From Ruegeria lacuscaerulensis (GTDB lineage: Bacteria > Pseudomonadota > Alphaproteobacteria > Rhodobacterales > Rhodobacteraceae): a stretch of DNA of 64,000 bases. Below, piece by piece: positions 45,032 to 53,939 of the stretch. Position 1 is the first letter of the stretch; every line of letters begins with the position of its first letter. A program made the translations under genes and the position numbers. Under the pieces are notes generated by a model. That model ran no database searches and was not told the origin of the DNA. It was given only the letters and a program-made list of their open reading frames with translations. The stretch spans positions 35,043 through 99,042 of the forward strand of contig NZ_WPZL01000015.1 of the NCBI RefSeq assembly GCF_013031245.1, written 5' to 3'.

Positions 45032-46555
45032 ATGGACGCGTTGCTTTCCGGAGTTGAACTCCTTGCCCGCTGGGACGTCTTGGTCGCGTTGTTCATCGGG
45101 TCGGTCGGAGGAGTGGTCATTGGTGCCATTCCCGGCGTCGGTGCGGCGGTGGCCATTGCCATCCTGTTGCCGGCAACCTTTTCCCTGGATCCAATTGTCG
45201 GATTGACCATCCTGCTGGGTATCTATGGCAGTTCGATGTATGGCGGCGCCTTGCCCGCCATTCTGATCAACACCCCCGGCACGGCGGTTAACGCGCTGAC
45301 CACCTATGACGGGTACCCCATGACCAAGCGTGGTGAAGCGCGCCGCGCGCTGGCTCTGGCCTATTCCGCATCGTTCTTTGGCGGGATCTTTTCGATCCTG
45401 TGCCTGATTCTGCTATCGCCACTGTTGGCGTTGATCGCACCGCATTTTGGCAGCCGTGAGATTTTCCTGGCAGCACTGCTGGGTATCATTTTGGTGGTTC
45501 TGGCGCATCGGGGGCAGGTCTTTGCTGCGGGTATGCTGGTAGGTTTTGGTATTCTGCTGAACTCGGTTGGGCTGGAGCCCATCAAATACACCCGCCGGTT
45601 CACATTCGACCAAACCTGGCTTGCCAGCGGGTTTGACCTGATTGTCGTGGTTCTCGGTCTTTTTGCGTTGTCCCAGGCTTTTCTCTTATTGGTCGATAAG
45701 GACAACACGCCGCATCCACAGCCCATCGAAGGGTCGATGCTGTCCAACCTCAAAGAGCTCTGGCTCTACAAACGCGTGGCGTCCGCAGCCTCCGGGTTCG
45801 GCGTGCTGATGGGGATGATCCCCGGTGTCGGAGAGTTCACAGCGCAGTTCATGTCTTACACCTATGCGCAAAAAACATCGAAAACCCCTGAAGCTTTTGG
45901 TGAAGGGTCGCCCGAGGGGCTAATCGCGTCTGAAGCGGCGAACAATGCCGTTCCGGGGGCCGCTATGATCCCGCTGCTGGCGCTAGGTATTCCGGGCGAG
46001 GCGCTGACAGCGATGATGTTGTCGGTCTTCTATGTTCACAATGTGATCCCGGGTCCGCAGTTGTTCCAGAACCAGTTGGATTTTGTTTACGCGCTCTATA
46101 TTGCGATGATCGTTTTGAACGTGATCGTCATGGTCTTTCTGCTGTTCTCGACCAATCTTCTGACCAAGGTCATCCAGATCCCCACCCGGTTTTTGGGAGT
46201 TGTTATCCTGACGCTCAGCTTTGTGGGTGTCTACTCTTTGCGCAATTCAGTAGTGGACTGCGCCATTGCCTCGGGCTTTGGCATTCTCGGCCTGATCCTG
46301 AAGCGGCTGAACCTGCCGCTGGTGCCGATTATTCTGGGCATGGTGCTTGGCGGCATCATGGAGACGAAATTGCGGACTTCGATGGTTCGCGTAAAGACCC
46401 CATGGGATTTTGTTGACCGGCCCATCGCGGCCATTCTTGTACTGCTGATTGTTTTCGTCTTGCTCATGCATTTCAGAACGCTGCGCCGCGAGCACAAGGA
46501 ACGGATTGCCGAGATGGACCACGATCATGACGTCCACACGTCACAACAGGGATAA
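45032..46555 (+). CDS. tctA: Tripartite tricarboxylate transporter large permease (TctA)
   Basis: 507 residues, about 12 membrane helices, with both TctA signatures: GAIPGVGAAVAIAILLPATF near residue 30 and GMIPGVGEFTAQFMSYTYA near residue 260, followed by GSPEGLIASEAANNAVPGAA. Ends in a short His/Asp tail (MDHDHDVHT). Carries the solute across the inner membrane with the proton or sodium gradient. Its stop is two bases before the aldehyde dehydrogenase ATG, so transport and the first oxidation are tied in one transcript. Confidence 0.94.
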   Translation: MDALLSGVELLARWDVLVALFIGSVGGVVIGAIPGVGAAVAIAILLPATFSLDPIVGLTILLGIYGSSMYGGALPAILINTPGTAVNALTTYDGYPMTKRGEARRALALAYSASFFGGIFSILCLILLSPLLALIAPHFGSREIFLAALLGIILVVLAHRGQVFAAGMLVGFGILLNSVGLEPIKYTRRFTFDQTWLASGFDLIVVVLGLFALSQAFLLLVDKDNTPHPQPIEGSMLSNLKELWLYKRVASAASGFGVLMGMIPGVGEFTAQFMSYTYAQKTSKTPEAFGEGSPEGLIASEAANNAVPGAAMIPLLALGIPGEALTAMMLSVFYVHNVIPGPQLFQNQLDFVYALYIAMIVLNVIVMVFLLFSTNLLTKVIQIPTRFLGVVILTLSFVGVYSLRNSVVDCAIASGFGILGLILKRLNLPLVPIILGMVLGGIMETKLRTSMVRVKTPWDFVDRPIAAILVLLIVFVLLMHFRTLRREHKERIAEMDHDHDVHTSQQG

Positions 46556-46557
46556 AC

Positions 46558-48045
46558 ATGCTTGATCAATCTAAAATCGACGCCCTGCGCGATCTGCAGC
46601 TGGCACCTCGGTCTCTCATCATTGATGGCGAACTATGTGCAGGCGAAACCGGAGAAACCGATGAAGTGCTTTCACCTGTCAATGGGCAGGTCCTGACAAC
46701 AACGGCGGCGGGCTCCAAAGAAGATGTGGATCGTGCGGTAGCGGCGGCGCGGGCAGCTTTCGAAGACGGACGGTGGTCGCGCCTTGCCCCTGCCGCGCGC
46801 AAAAAAGTGATGCTGAGATGGGCTGATCTGATTGAAGCAGAAGCGCTGGAGCTGGCGGTTCTGGGGGTGCGTGACAACGGCACCGAAATTTCCATGGCTA
46901 TCAAGGCCGAGGTCGGTTCAGCGATAAATACCATCCGATACTATGCCGAGGCGATCGACAAAATTTATGGGCAGGTGGCGCCTACCCCAGAGGACATTCT
47001 GGGACTTGTGCACCATGAACCTGTTGGTGTGGTGGCGGCGATTGTGCCGTGGAACTTCCCCCTGATGATCGGCACATGGAAGCTGGGTCCGGCTCTTGCG
47101 GCTGGAAACTCGGTGGTGCTCAAGCCGGCAGAGACGGCATCCTTGTCCTTGCTGCGCATCGCCGAACTGGCGCTTGAAGCGGGAATTCCGCCAGGTGTCC
47201 TGAATGTCGTCACCGGCGCGGGTCGTGTGGTGGGCGAGGCTATGGCAATGTCCATGGATGTGGATGTGATGGTGTTCACCGGATCGGGCGCGGTTGGCCG
47301 CAGGCTTCTTGAAAACTCCGCACGTTCCAACATGAAGCGCTGCTATCTTGAACTCGGCGATAAATCCCCCAACATCGTTTTCAATGATGCCCGTGATCTG
47401 GCCGAAGCCGCCAAGATCAGCGCTGGGGGTATTTTCCGAAACTCCGGCCAGGTCTGCGTGGCGGGCTCGCGCCTGCTGGTGCAAAAATCCATTCATGATG
47501 AGTTCGTTGCCGAATTGGCCAAACATGCTGCCGCAATGAAAGTTGGTGACCCATTGGACATCACCACCAATGCCGGGGCCGTGAACAACCTGACTCAGCT
47601 GGAGCAGAATCTGAGGTTTGTGGAAACGGCCCGGGTGGAAGGCGGTACGCTCTATCAGGGCGGCAACCGCATTCTGGAAGACACTGGCGGCTACTTTATG
47701 GAACCTACAATTGTCACCAATGTGAAACCCCAAGACAGCGTGGCGCAGAAAGAGGTATTCGGACCCGTACTGTCCGTCATGCCATTTGAGACTGAGGCTG
47801 AAGCGGCGGCAATTGCCAACAGTACAGTTTACGGGCTGGCGGCAGGTGTTTGGACTGCCGATCTGGGCCGCGCTCATCGGATGGTTCGCGCCGTGCGATC
47901 CGGTGTTGTCCACGTCAACACCTATGGGGGCCCCGACGTGACGGTTCCCTTAGGTGGGGTCAAGCAATCCGGAAACGGACATGACAAATCCCTGCACGCC
48001 TTCGAGAAGTTCCTCGATCTGAAAACAGCCTGGATCAAACTCTGA
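46558..48045 (+). CDS. NAD(P)-dependent aldehyde dehydrogenase
   Basis: 495 residues, canonical ALDH length. The active-site Glu265 is in LELGDKSPNIVF and the nucleophile Cys300 is in FRNSGQVCVAGSR; the NAD-binding region VFTGSGAVGRRLLEN precedes. Oxidises an aldehyde to its acid. Related enzymes handle gamma-aminobutyraldehyde, betaine aldehyde or similar amino-aldehydes. Placed directly after tctA and before a GlxA regulator, it probably acts on the aldehyde produced when a methylated amine is cleaved. Substrate not fixed. Confidence 0.93.
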   Translation: MLDQSKIDALRDLQLAPRSLIIDGELCAGETGETDEVLSPVNGQVLTTTAAGSKEDVDRAVAAARAAFEDGRWSRLAPAARKKVMLRWADLIEAEALELAVLGVRDNGTEISMAIKAEVGSAINTIRYYAEAIDKIYGQVAPTPEDILGLVHHEPVGVVAAIVPWNFPLMIGTWKLGPALAAGNSVVLKPAETASLSLLRIAELALEAGIPPGVLNVVTGAGRVVGEAMAMSMDVDVMVFTGSGAVGRRLLENSARSNMKRCYLELGDKSPNIVFNDARDLAEAAKISAGGIFRNSGQVCVAGSRLLVQKSIHDEFVAELAKHAAAMKVGDPLDITTNAGAVNNLTQLEQNLRFVETARVEGGTLYQGGNRILEDTGGYFMEPTIVTNVKPQDSVAQKEVFGPVLSVMPFETEAEAAAIANSTVYGLAAGVWTADLGRAHRMVRAVRSGVVHVNTYGGPDVTVPLGGVKQSGNGHDKSLHAFEKFLDLKTAWIKL

Positions 48046-48060
48046 ACGTGAGAGGTAGCA

Positions 48061-49050
48061 TTGAAGCACTTCGGTGAAATTCGCGGAGAAAGCGAGAATG
48101 CCCCCCAAAGCATAAAGCCTTTGGAGTTCATTTTCCTTCTGTGCCCCGGGTTTTCACTTTTGGACTTGGCGAGCGCAATCGAGCCACTCGCGTCAGTAAA
48201 TCGTCTGACCGGCCAAGTGCGATACAAATGGCGTGTATTGTCCAAAGACGGTAAGGACGTTCCCTGCACCATCGGAGTGTCCTATCCGGCAGATGGAGCA
48301 ATTGATGACGACGCTTCCTGTGACCGCCTGTTTATCTGCGCTTTTGACGACAAAGCGGTGGATAATGCTGGCAATATCGTTGGTTGGCTGCGCCGCCGGG
48401 CCCGTATGGGCACTCGTTTTGGAGCACTTGGAACAGGGGCTACATGGCTTGTGCGTGCAGGTATCGTAGGCACACGCGCCTTCACGCTTCATTGGAGTGT
48501 AAGGAACAGCTTTTTCGAAATGCATCCTGACCACAAACCTGCGGCTCAGATATTCACGTCAGATGAGAGATTTATCACCTGTGCCGGTGGGCAGTCTGTC
48601 TCCGATATGATGCTTAACCTGATCAAGGCTGAAATGGGGAAGGATATCGCGGCCAAGGTGGCAGATCACATGATCAGCGGTCATCCAAGAACCGCTGACA
48701 CGCCACAGCGCCTGTGCGCCGCGCATCGATATGGAACGCGCAATGCGCAATTCCTGTCCATCATGGAGACGCTGGAAGCCGATGAAACCTGTGAAGTGAC
48801 CATAGACGATTTGATCCGCCAGCACGCCATATCAAGAAGGCAGCTTGAGCGTTTATTCAATCGGCACTGCGGAACATCTCCTTCGCGCTTCATCAAACAG
48901 GTAAGGCTGGAGAGGGCAAAGGAACTTTTGAGCCAAACAAGAATGAGCGTGTTGGAGGTATCTGTGGCCTGTGGATTTGGGTCCGTTGCCAATTTCTCCA
49001 AGTCTTTCTCAGAGCGATACAACTGTCGCCCTTCGAATTACCAGGGATGA
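48061..49050 (+). CDS. GlxA-family AraC-type regulator (second copy)
   Basis: 329 residues from a TTG start at 48061 with GAGAGG seven bases upstream. N-terminal DJ-1/PfpI-like domain (IFLLCPGFSLLDLASAIEPL, later GALGTGATWLVRAG, no catalytic Cys), C-terminal AraC pair of helix-turn-helix units (IDDLIRQHAISRRQLERLFN and VLEVSVACGFGSVANFSKSF). It is 15 bp after the aldehyde dehydrogenase and likely regulates this transport/oxidation operon. Homologous in architecture to the regulator at 30087, also TTG-started. Confidence 0.9.
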   Translation: MKHFGEIRGESENAPQSIKPLEFIFLLCPGFSLLDLASAIEPLASVNRLTGQVRYKWRVLSKDGKDVPCTIGVSYPADGAIDDDASCDRLFICAFDDKAVDNAGNIVGWLRRRARMGTRFGALGTGATWLVRAGIVGTRAFTLHWSVRNSFFEMHPDHKPAAQIFTSDERFITCAGGQSVSDMMLNLIKAEMGKDIAAKVADHMISGHPRTADTPQRLCAAHRYGTRNAQFLSIMETLEADETCEVTIDDLIRQHAISRRQLERLFNRHCGTSPSRFIKQVRLERAKELLSQTRMSVLEVSVACGFGSVANFSKSFSERYNCRPSNYQG

Positions 49051-49111
49051 AATCCACTTGGAATTCCTGATAGTTGGGCGGAGCGTAATTCGCAGGAGAT
49101 GCACGCCACTG

Positions 49112-49858
49112 TTATTGGAACCCCGTCAGCGAAGATTGCATACGCGCAACGGCTTTTTGCAGAAACGGCAATAGCTCGTTGATCCGTGCCTCGTTCATAT
49201 TGGCATCAGGAACTGCGATGGCGACTGTTCCGACAGGATCAGGGTCTTCGGCAAAGAATGGCATAGCGATGCTTGCCACACCGTTTTCAAAGGTGTTGCG
49301 GCTTTGGGAATACCCCGCCTCCCGAAATTCGTTGATCGCCCGCACTATGTCGGGCTTTTTGGTCAGGGAAGTGTCCGTCGTTTTCTCACGCTTGATCGAA
49401 AGAATCCGATCGCGGGTCTTGTCGGTCGCGAAAGCCAGGTAAATCAAACCGGAAGACGTAAGATGAAACGGAAGAATCTGAGTAGGAATGATGTTAATCA
49501 CGTTGCCTTTGCTGGGCATGCAATAGGCGATCGTTGTCATACCTTTTTCACCGGGCACGCTGATATGCACGGTCTCGTCCACTTGCTCTGACAACCAGTC
49601 CGTCGTTTCCTGAGCGGCACGTACAATAGGAACCGTTGCTTCACGTATACGCGCAAGCCGCAAGAAACCGTGCCCAAGACGGTATTTTCCACCGGCAGCA
49701 ACCTGTTCGATAAATCCATGTTTTGCCAACGCGACCAAGAGTCGACGTGTGGCAGCTTTGTCCAGCCCGGAAAGAGTTGCAATTTCACTCAGCCCAATTT
49801 CGATACGTTCCATGGAAAACTGGTCGAGAACCGACATTGCTTTATCGACTGTCTTCAT
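49112..49858 (-). CDS. IclR-family regulator (second copy)
   Basis: 248 residues from ATG 49856-49858 with GAGGG upstream. The N-terminal winged helix (AMSVLDQFSMERIEIGLSEI, then LSGLDKAATRRLLVALAKHG) precedes a GAF-type ligand domain (TVHISVPGEKGMTTIAYCMP, later VGTVAIAVPDANM). Converges with the GlxA gene. Its upstream region shares CAATAGTGAACC (49917-49928) and TGACACAAA (49884-49892) with the tctC promoter, so it may control tctC and itself. Confidence 0.9.
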   Translation of the reverse strand: MKTVDKAMSVLDQFSMERIEIGLSEIATLSGLDKAATRRLLVALAKHGFIEQVAAGGKYRLGHGFLRLARIREATVPIVRAAQETTDWLSEQVDETVHISVPGEKGMTTIAYCMPSKGNVINIIPTQILPFHLTSSGLIYLAFATDKTRDRILSIKREKTTDTSLTKKPDIVRAINEFREAGYSQSRNTFENGVASIAMPFFAEDPDPVGTVAIAVPDANMNEARINELLPFLQKAVARMQSSLTGFQ

Positions 49859-49916
49859 GGTGCACCCTCTTCTGCTTGACGTCTGACACAAATAAAAAAA
49901 TTCGATACATCATTGT

Positions 49917-49928
49917 CAATAGTGAACC
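49917..49928. promoter_or_regulatory. 12-bp motif shared with the tctC promoter
   Basis: CAATAGTGAACC occurs here upstream of the second IclR gene and again at 43422-43433 upstream of tctC; TGACACAAA also occurs in both regions (49884 and 43375). Could be a shared regulator site; not palindromic and so uncertain. Confidence 0.35.
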
Positions 49929-50032
49929 ATTGGGCCAAATGCCTCAAAGCAGACTTTCACACTATTCGCAGCTAAGGTCTGCAATCCGCCCTCATTGACG
50001 TGCGCTGTAACGGCAAACTTAGGTTTTCCTAA

Positions 50033-50546
50033 TCAGCTTGCGCTTTTGTTACAGCCGACTTTCCTGCACACATTTGCGCTCAGAGTAAATGGCCATTTTT
50101 TGCATGAACAGCCCCGGCGACAAAAGGAGCCAAGTGCGCGTGGGTCCAACCATCCCATTGCGCTACCAACCTTTGCAGCCGCTTCATCGTATTGATAGAT
50201 CGGTTTCGACTTGAAGGAAGTCAACAACCAACCCCTTTCGTCGTCAAAAACAAAAATCTCTCAGGTGCAAAACGCTCATGCAGCGCTTGGTAAACCATAT
50301 CCATCGTGGCAGGCGGTGTTCTCATGGACTCTTCGAATCCTTTGCGGACCACATTGTCCACCATCGGCATCAAACCCAGGTCCCCAAAAACATCCGAGCA
50401 ATCGTGGCGAAAGCAAAGAGGTCTGGAAACTGTCACTCCTTGGTGAATAACTTGAAGCAAACTGAGCGGCCGCCTTCTTCAAGCAATAGTTTCCCTGTCG
50501 CGATGGTGTTGACCACAAGTTTGGATAGAACTTTTTCGAATGTCAT
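50033..50546 (-). other. Three overlapping short frames (37, 71 and 64 residues), possible small-gene cluster or decayed gene
   Basis: On the minus strand a 37-residue frame (50433-50546) begins ATG with a good AGGAGAG site. Its TGA overlaps a GTG start (50436) of a 71-residue frame ending at 50221, and that stop is next to a TTG (50227) opening a 64-residue frame to 50033. Products begin MTFEKVLSKLVVNTIATGKL, TVSRPLCFRHDCSDVF and SFKSKPIYQYDEAAAKVGSA. The middle part (VVRKGFEESMRTPPATMDMV) reads like genuine protein. No family recognised. The overlaps fit translational coupling, but also a single gene broken by frameshifts. Confidence 0.3.
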
Positions 50547-51042
50547 TTCGCTCTCCTATTGTTCCGTTATCAGTTTCGGGTGGGAGGTGCGTTAATTTCA
50601 GGATCAGAGAAATGAGTTTGTTAGATTATTTCGACAAAAAAAGTTGCTCGTCCAACAATCCAGGTGCCGGTAGCATGTCAGGATACTTATCCGATTGCTC
50701 AGATTGCCGCCTGGTCTCGTGCATATATCAAAAAGCAATCTATCCAAGTGTTACCAGCTTTGCGACGAAGGAAACTTCCTAGGCTCTATACTGGGTAGGA
50801 ACCACAAGAGTGCATTGGTGAAATTTACTCGTCGCGGCAATGCTTCTTACCTTGGTGATCCAATGGCCTTCAGAATAACTGTAGCATGTGCCCCAGCATA
50901 GGAACGGGTTTTGCTAGGGTGTTCGGAACGAACCCATTACTCGCAAATGTTCGCAATTGTCACCTGATGATTTCCAGACGACGCTCGATAGATGAAAGAA
51001 GGCGATATATGAACAATACGAGGTTCATAACATGCGTCCCTG
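50547..51042. other. 496-bp region without a supported gene
   Basis: Only weak frames, for example 56 residues at 50612-50782 on the plus strand, with no ribosome site of note. Nothing recognised. Confidence 0.4.
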
Positions 51043-51466
51043 ATGCCCGGTAGACTCGGTTTCAGACACCGTCGTAACCTGTCTACAATCAATCGTACGC
51101 GCGGCGTTTGGTGTGTGATCCTGACAGTCTTCGTGTTGTTTTCTGGTACGCAACTTTCGGCTCAGGTAGCGCCTGCAAACCCCCAAATGGCTGGCAATGC
51201 CGACAGATTGGATTGTAACGAAGGTTACGAATACAAGGGTGGATCGTGCCAATAGGCAAATGTACCTGAAAACGCATTTTCGACAGGCCGTTCTTATAGT
51301 CAAGGCTGGGAGTGCAACCACGGATTCCAATGTACCGGGGATATTTGCGAGGAAGTGATTGTGCCGGAAAACGGGTTCGTTGAAACCCAATTTGCCATAC
51401 AAGTAGCACATTGCAACTGGGGATTCCGTAAGGAAGGTCGGGATTGTGTTACAATAGATGTCCCCC
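51043..51466 (+). pseudogene. Secreted Cys-rich repeat protein, interrupted by a stop codon and truncated
   Basis: The frame opens with a signal peptide (WCVILTVFVLFSGTQLSA) and encodes repeats of the type VPEN...C(N)xGF/Y...G..C (CNEGYEYKGGSCQ, CNHGFQCTGDICEE, CNWGFRKEGRDCV). A TAG at 51253-51255 breaks the first 70 residues from the rest, which stays in the same frame to 51466, where IS3-derived sequence starts. The start codon is uncertain. Cys-rich repeats of this sort suggest an extracellular or envelope protein. Confidence 0.6.
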
Positions 51467-51512
51467 TAACGGAACAGACATTCTATCGCTGGCGCAAGCA
51501 AAATGGCGGTAT
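51467..51512 (+). mobile_element. 46-bp fragment of IS3 orfA
   Basis: Matches 24426-24471 in the complete IS3 element with two mismatches (encodes [11 protein letters not shown]). No other IS parts lie nearby, so it is a scar from an old insertion or recombination. Confidence 0.75.
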
Positions 51513-51837
51513 CCGTATAGCCGCCAGAGTCAGGCGTTACGGGCACGCAACCAGATACCCGCACCAGTTCACTATCCGGGCCAGGTTGCCGTCTGGTGCA
51601 GAAACCGAACTGTATTAGATCGTCAACGGCCACGGCGACTGGATGTTTTACGGCCACGTTGGACCAGATGGGCAGGCTTTTATGAATTGGAGGCTGCTCG
51701 ACTTGAGAGCGTTCAGAGTAGCACTGATCCGACACCGAACAATTGGTGCGCGCCTGCACATGGGGGACAAGTGCAATGCCAATAGGACTTGCTTCAAGTG
51801 GTTCGATATTCGGTATTCCCGAATGAACCGCCATTAG
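51513..51837 (+). pseudogene. Decayed fragment of a conserved accessory protein
   Basis: In the same frame as the preceding remnants. It encodes RYPHQFTIRARLPSGAETEL, a stop (TAG at 51616-51618), then IVNGHGDWMFYGHVGPDGQAF and NWRLLDLRAFRVALIRH before a stop at 51835. The segment has the look of a real protein domain of accessory DNA, but I cannot name the family. N-terminus lost at the IS scar. Confidence 0.45.
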
Positions 51838-52398
51838 TTGCGGCAAAGGGTTGAAGACACGAAGATACAGAATGGCACGTCTTTTGGAAGGCAGAAACCT
51901 GTTGAGATATTTTTCTCATTAATATCAATGCGATGTGTTACTGTGGTACGTCGCACATCTTTGACTCGATCTGGCGAAAATTCTGAATCCAATCAATAGG
52001 CCGCGTCACGCAACACTGACCCAAATGTCAAGCAATTCTGACCCAGACCGAACATTCGTCCAATCTGCGCGGAGGGGTATTGTGCGGGACGAAGCCGCCT
52101 TTTGCCAACGTGGCTATTGCTGATGCGGAAAACCTTTGCTCTTGCGGCGTGAAAAATATGGCATTGCAACGGATTTCCCTGAACCAGACATTCGTCGGTG
52201 CTGATCTCGACAGACTTCAAACCGCGCTTTCTCTGCCCCCAGATCCGACCGTCGTGACGCGCAACAAAGTGGCCATCCAACTGCAAAAAACAAGGACCGG
52301 AGGCAACCCCAATGCGGTCGTCGATGCAGTCATACGCGAATTACAGCGGGTGAGCGAAATGCCTAAGTTTTACCCTAATTCGAAACTATCCGTTTCGA
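51838..52398. other. 561-bp region without a supported gene
   Basis: Around 52017-52043 two CTGACCCA units lie 22 bp apart, reminiscent of the repeated TGACCC units at ends of some IS21-family elements, but no transposase gene accompanies them. Frames on both strands look random. Confidence 0.35.
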
Positions 52399-52878
52399 AT
52401 GAAAAAACTGATTTTGACTTGTTTGTTTGCCGTTGGTCTAACGGCCTGCGACAGCCAAACACCCCGAGAAAGAATGTTTGATGAGTTGAGGGCACAGCGC
52501 GATGTCGTCACACCTTTTCCAAAGCCGGGTTTCACATATGCCAGCTTCGACGCCGGCCACGGCTACCAGGTTGAGTACCTCAGCCCCGACGGACGTGCCT
52601 ATCTGTGGTATCCAGGCAATCGGAAAACAGTAGTGGGTAAGTGGAAAATCCTGTTGGATGAAGTCTGCTATCGCTACGGATCAAACACCTTCAATCCACA
52701 AACACGACAGAGAGGCGGATCGTGGAACTGCGAGTATACCGGGATTCTGGGGTATCGCGTCACCGCCTTTCAGCAGGGCGATGTTTTTAACCTGAAGTCT
52801 GGAAACCTCCCCTACGTCAGGAAACGTTGCGAGTTGCCGAAGGGTTTGGAGCAAGTGAAAGAAGTGAGTTGCAAATGA
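52399..52878 (+). CDS. Small lipoprotein, unknown function
   Basis: 159 residues. Signal peptide KKLILTCLFAVGLTAC with a lipobox (LTAC, Cys17), so it is anchored in the membrane at the periplasmic side. The mature part is rich in Tyr, Gly and Arg with Cys pairs (VCYRYG, WNCEYTG, KRCELP, VSCK) and no known domain. The sequence YLSPDGRAYLWYPGNRKTVV is distinctive. Its TGA overlaps the ATG of the following secreted-protein gene. Low-G+C-leaning codons compared with the flanking operons suggest acquired DNA. Confidence 0.8.
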   Translation: MKKLILTCLFAVGLTACDSQTPRERMFDELRAQRDVVTPFPKPGFTYASFDAGHGYQVEYLSPDGRAYLWYPGNRKTVVGKWKILLDEVCYRYGSNTFNPQTRQRGGSWNCEYTGILGYRVTAFQQGDVFNLKSGNLPYVRKRCELPKGLEQVKEVSCK

Positions 52879-53483
52879 AAATTGTATTCTACGTATTGGT
52901 AACGCTTGTGTTGAGCTACACATCAGCCACCGCATGCACAAACATGAACCGCTTACCTGTTTTCAACTACAAAAAGCATGCGAGCGGTGACCCTGATTTT
53001 GCGGGGCCGAGTTCAAAAAACGGGCGTTACATAGTTATTAGCCACTCAAGCGGAGTCTCCAAAATCAAAATCACTCCGAAGCGAGGAGCTAAAGCTCAGT
53101 ACACACGAACTGGTACAGGTGAGCCCCTACCGGTGACGGTCAGTGTTTCTGAAGACCTGTGTGAGCAGGGTAGCAAACGACTGTTCACCAAAAAATTCCA
53201 CGCGCGCCTGAAGGAAGGCTATTCAACACAATTCTACGCACCATTTTCCGCGTCACAAAACAAGGCCCAAGCAGTTGCTCTGGCGCAAACGGTTCTACAG
53301 GCAACGTACTGCCCCAAAAGTGAAATCAAACTCAATCCAAACCACAAATACGTGGACAAAACCGGCAGCACACCAGTCGTTAAAACTGCTGCACCTGTGC
53401 AGTTCTGGGAACCAAATAGCACGGTGCTAGACGATGAATGGATTATTAGGCTGACCTGCTCGGAATGGCGCAAGGTTCAATAG
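52875..53483 (+). CDS. Secreted hypothetical protein coupled to the lipoprotein
   Basis: 202 residues from the ATG at 52875, which overlaps the TGA of the lipoprotein gene; a longer frame back to 52827 is within that gene. Signal peptide KIVFYVLVTLVLSYTSATAC (a Cys follows the hydrophobic part). The mature chain is basic, with several Cys, GRYIVISHSSGVSKIKITPK and a C-terminal TCSEWRK. No family recognised. The pair is probably one functional unit at the cell surface. Confidence 0.75.
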   Translation: MKIVFYVLVTLVLSYTSATACTNMNRLPVFNYKKHASGDPDFAGPSSKNGRYIVISHSSGVSKIKITPKRGAKAQYTRTGTGEPLPVTVSVSEDLCEQGSKRLFTKKFHARLKEGYSTQFYAPFSASQNKAQAVALAQTVLQATYCPKSEIKLNPNHKYVDKTGSTPVVKTAAPVQFWEPNSTVLDDEWIIRLTCSEWRKVQ

Positions 53484-53939
53484 TCGCGACCAAAAGCCTC
53501 CACCAAACCGCATGCGGTAACCTTGATCTGTTCCGTCGATGAGCTTTTTGTTTTGGTGATGTTATGCTGCGACTACATCTATTATGATCAAGGTCCGCTG
53601 TTGGGCCGTCAGATAAAAGCGCATTTCTACGATTTGTGACTATCGCAGCCTCGGTCAATTTTGGGCTCAGATTCACGAACCGCCGCTCCATGCCGGAATG
53701 CCCGTTGTCTGTTGACGAACGGCACACGACTATTATGGCAATTTGAAAAACACGCGCATCTACCGATGTTTCTCCGGAAAGTGCTTAAACTTCGCCAAGG
53801 GTTGTTCTCAGAGAGCAATAGCATATCGGATCGCTGCAACACCGCAGGGCGGCTCCGAGCCCAAACTGACAAATGTTGCACACTGCGTGAAAGTCCGCCG
53901 TCAATGTTTCACGCCCCCGGCATACACCTGATTCTCGGG
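53484..53939. other. 456-bp region without a supported gene
   Basis: Overlapping frames on both strands, none with convincing start or domain. Nothing identified. Confidence 0.4.
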
